Source of the DNA: a bacterium
GTDB taxonomy: Bacteria > Vulcanimicrobiota > Xenobia > RGZZ01
Length of the DNA: 5,604 nt
NCBI GenBank assembly: GCA_021782195.1
Contig: JAJXVI010000198.1
Coordinates: 1 to 5,604 of the forward strand
Reading direction: 5' to 3'
Part shown: positions 5,485-5,604 of the stretch, piece by piece
Layout of the letters: each line of letters begins with the position of its first letter
Position numbering within the stretch: the stretch's first letter is position 1
The notes under the pieces: generated by a model
The model's input: the letters and a program-made list of their open reading frames with translations, nothing else
What the model was told of the DNA's origin: nothing
Database searches by the model: none
Made by a program: the position numbers and the translations under genes

Positions 5485-5604
5485 TTGAAACAGGAACAAC
5501 CGCTCAAGATCACGGACGATCTCGACAAACTGCTCGACATCCTTCCCGCCGCGTCACGCGAAACGCTGGCCCGGTGCGAATACCTGCCCGACCTGGTGGA
5601 AGTC
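5485..5604 (+). CDS. R3H/SpoIIIAA-like nucleic-acid-binding ATPase, N-terminus only (runs off window)
   Basis: Only 40 codons are visible, beginning at TTG 5485 and reading MKQEQPLKITDDLDKLLDIL and onwards to PDLVEV. The pattern ITDDL-x-LL-x-LP followed by LVEV resembles the N-terminus of the Ycf45 / R3H-domain, SpoIIIAA-type AAA+ proteins, which in cyanobacteria and Gram-positive-like bacteria carry a P-loop ATPase and a C-terminal single-stranded nucleic-acid-binding R3H domain. In those groups, from memory, such genes are often beside an Orn/Lys/Arg decarboxylase gene, which is also the arrangement here. Neither the ATPase motifs nor the R3H domain fall inside the window, so the call rests on a short N-terminal match plus context. 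The frame has the decarboxylase stop immediately upstream and no ATG or GTG alternative, and a GAGGAG site supports TTG. Confidence 0.65.
   Translation, partial: MKQEQPLKITDDLDKLLDILPAASRETLARCEYLPDLVEV

Overview
This is a GC-rich (clearly above 60% by eye), densely packed bacterial chromosomal segment with every gene on the + strand. Several genes abut or overlap by a few bases, and non-ATG starts (GTG, TTG) are common. Gene content is housekeeping or metabolic; I see no mobile elements, tRNA/rRNA or CRISPR. The DXP-independent PdxS/PdxT route to vitamin B6, together with a PLP-dependent Orn/Lys/Arg-type decarboxylase followed by an R3H/SpoIIIAA-like protein, suggests a Gram-positive-related or deep-branching lineage (Chloroflexota, Armatimonadota, Bacillota or similar). 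The window does not allow a firm phylum call.

Layout: (1) bases 1-473 hold the C-terminal half of ornithine carbamoyltransferase (argF), cut by the window edge. (2) 474-1370 encodes an unrecognised membrane-anchored or secreted protein with five cysteines, starting directly after the argF stop. (3) 1417-1599 encodes a 60-residue zinc-ribbon-like protein with a perfect AGGAGG site. (4) A 66-base gap with a small hairpin leads to pdxS (1666-2547). (5) pdxT (2541-3218) overlaps it. (6) A SAM hydroxide adenosyltransferase of the DUF62 family (3215-4042) overlaps pdxT by 4 bases. (7) A PLP-dependent Orn/Lys/Arg decarboxylase follows (4069-5472, possibly initiating further upstream). (8) The first 40 codons of an R3H/SpoIIIAA-like nucleic-acid-binding ATPase run off the end (5485-5604).

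Functional logic (inference): PdxST makes pyridoxal 5'-phosphate, the cofactor of the decarboxylase two genes downstream. The DUF62 enzyme breaks SAM down to adenosine and methionine, and argF makes an arginine precursor. Together this looks like a B6/amino-acid-decarboxylation/SAM neighbourhood, although the substrate of the decarboxylase is not readable from sequence.

The most unusual signals are structural. There is an 18-bp perfect inverted repeat with a 5-base loop inside pdxT. At the pdxT/DUF62 junction two perfect inverted repeats are interleaved (order A-B-A'-B'), compatible with a pseudoknot or a two-state switch around the GTG start codon. At the DUF62/decarboxylase junction, family-like residues continue upstream of the first ATG to an ATA codon with a well-placed Shine-Dalgarno-like sequence. 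The decarboxylase also carries a degenerate version of the family's N-terminal H-x-P-G-H-K motif.
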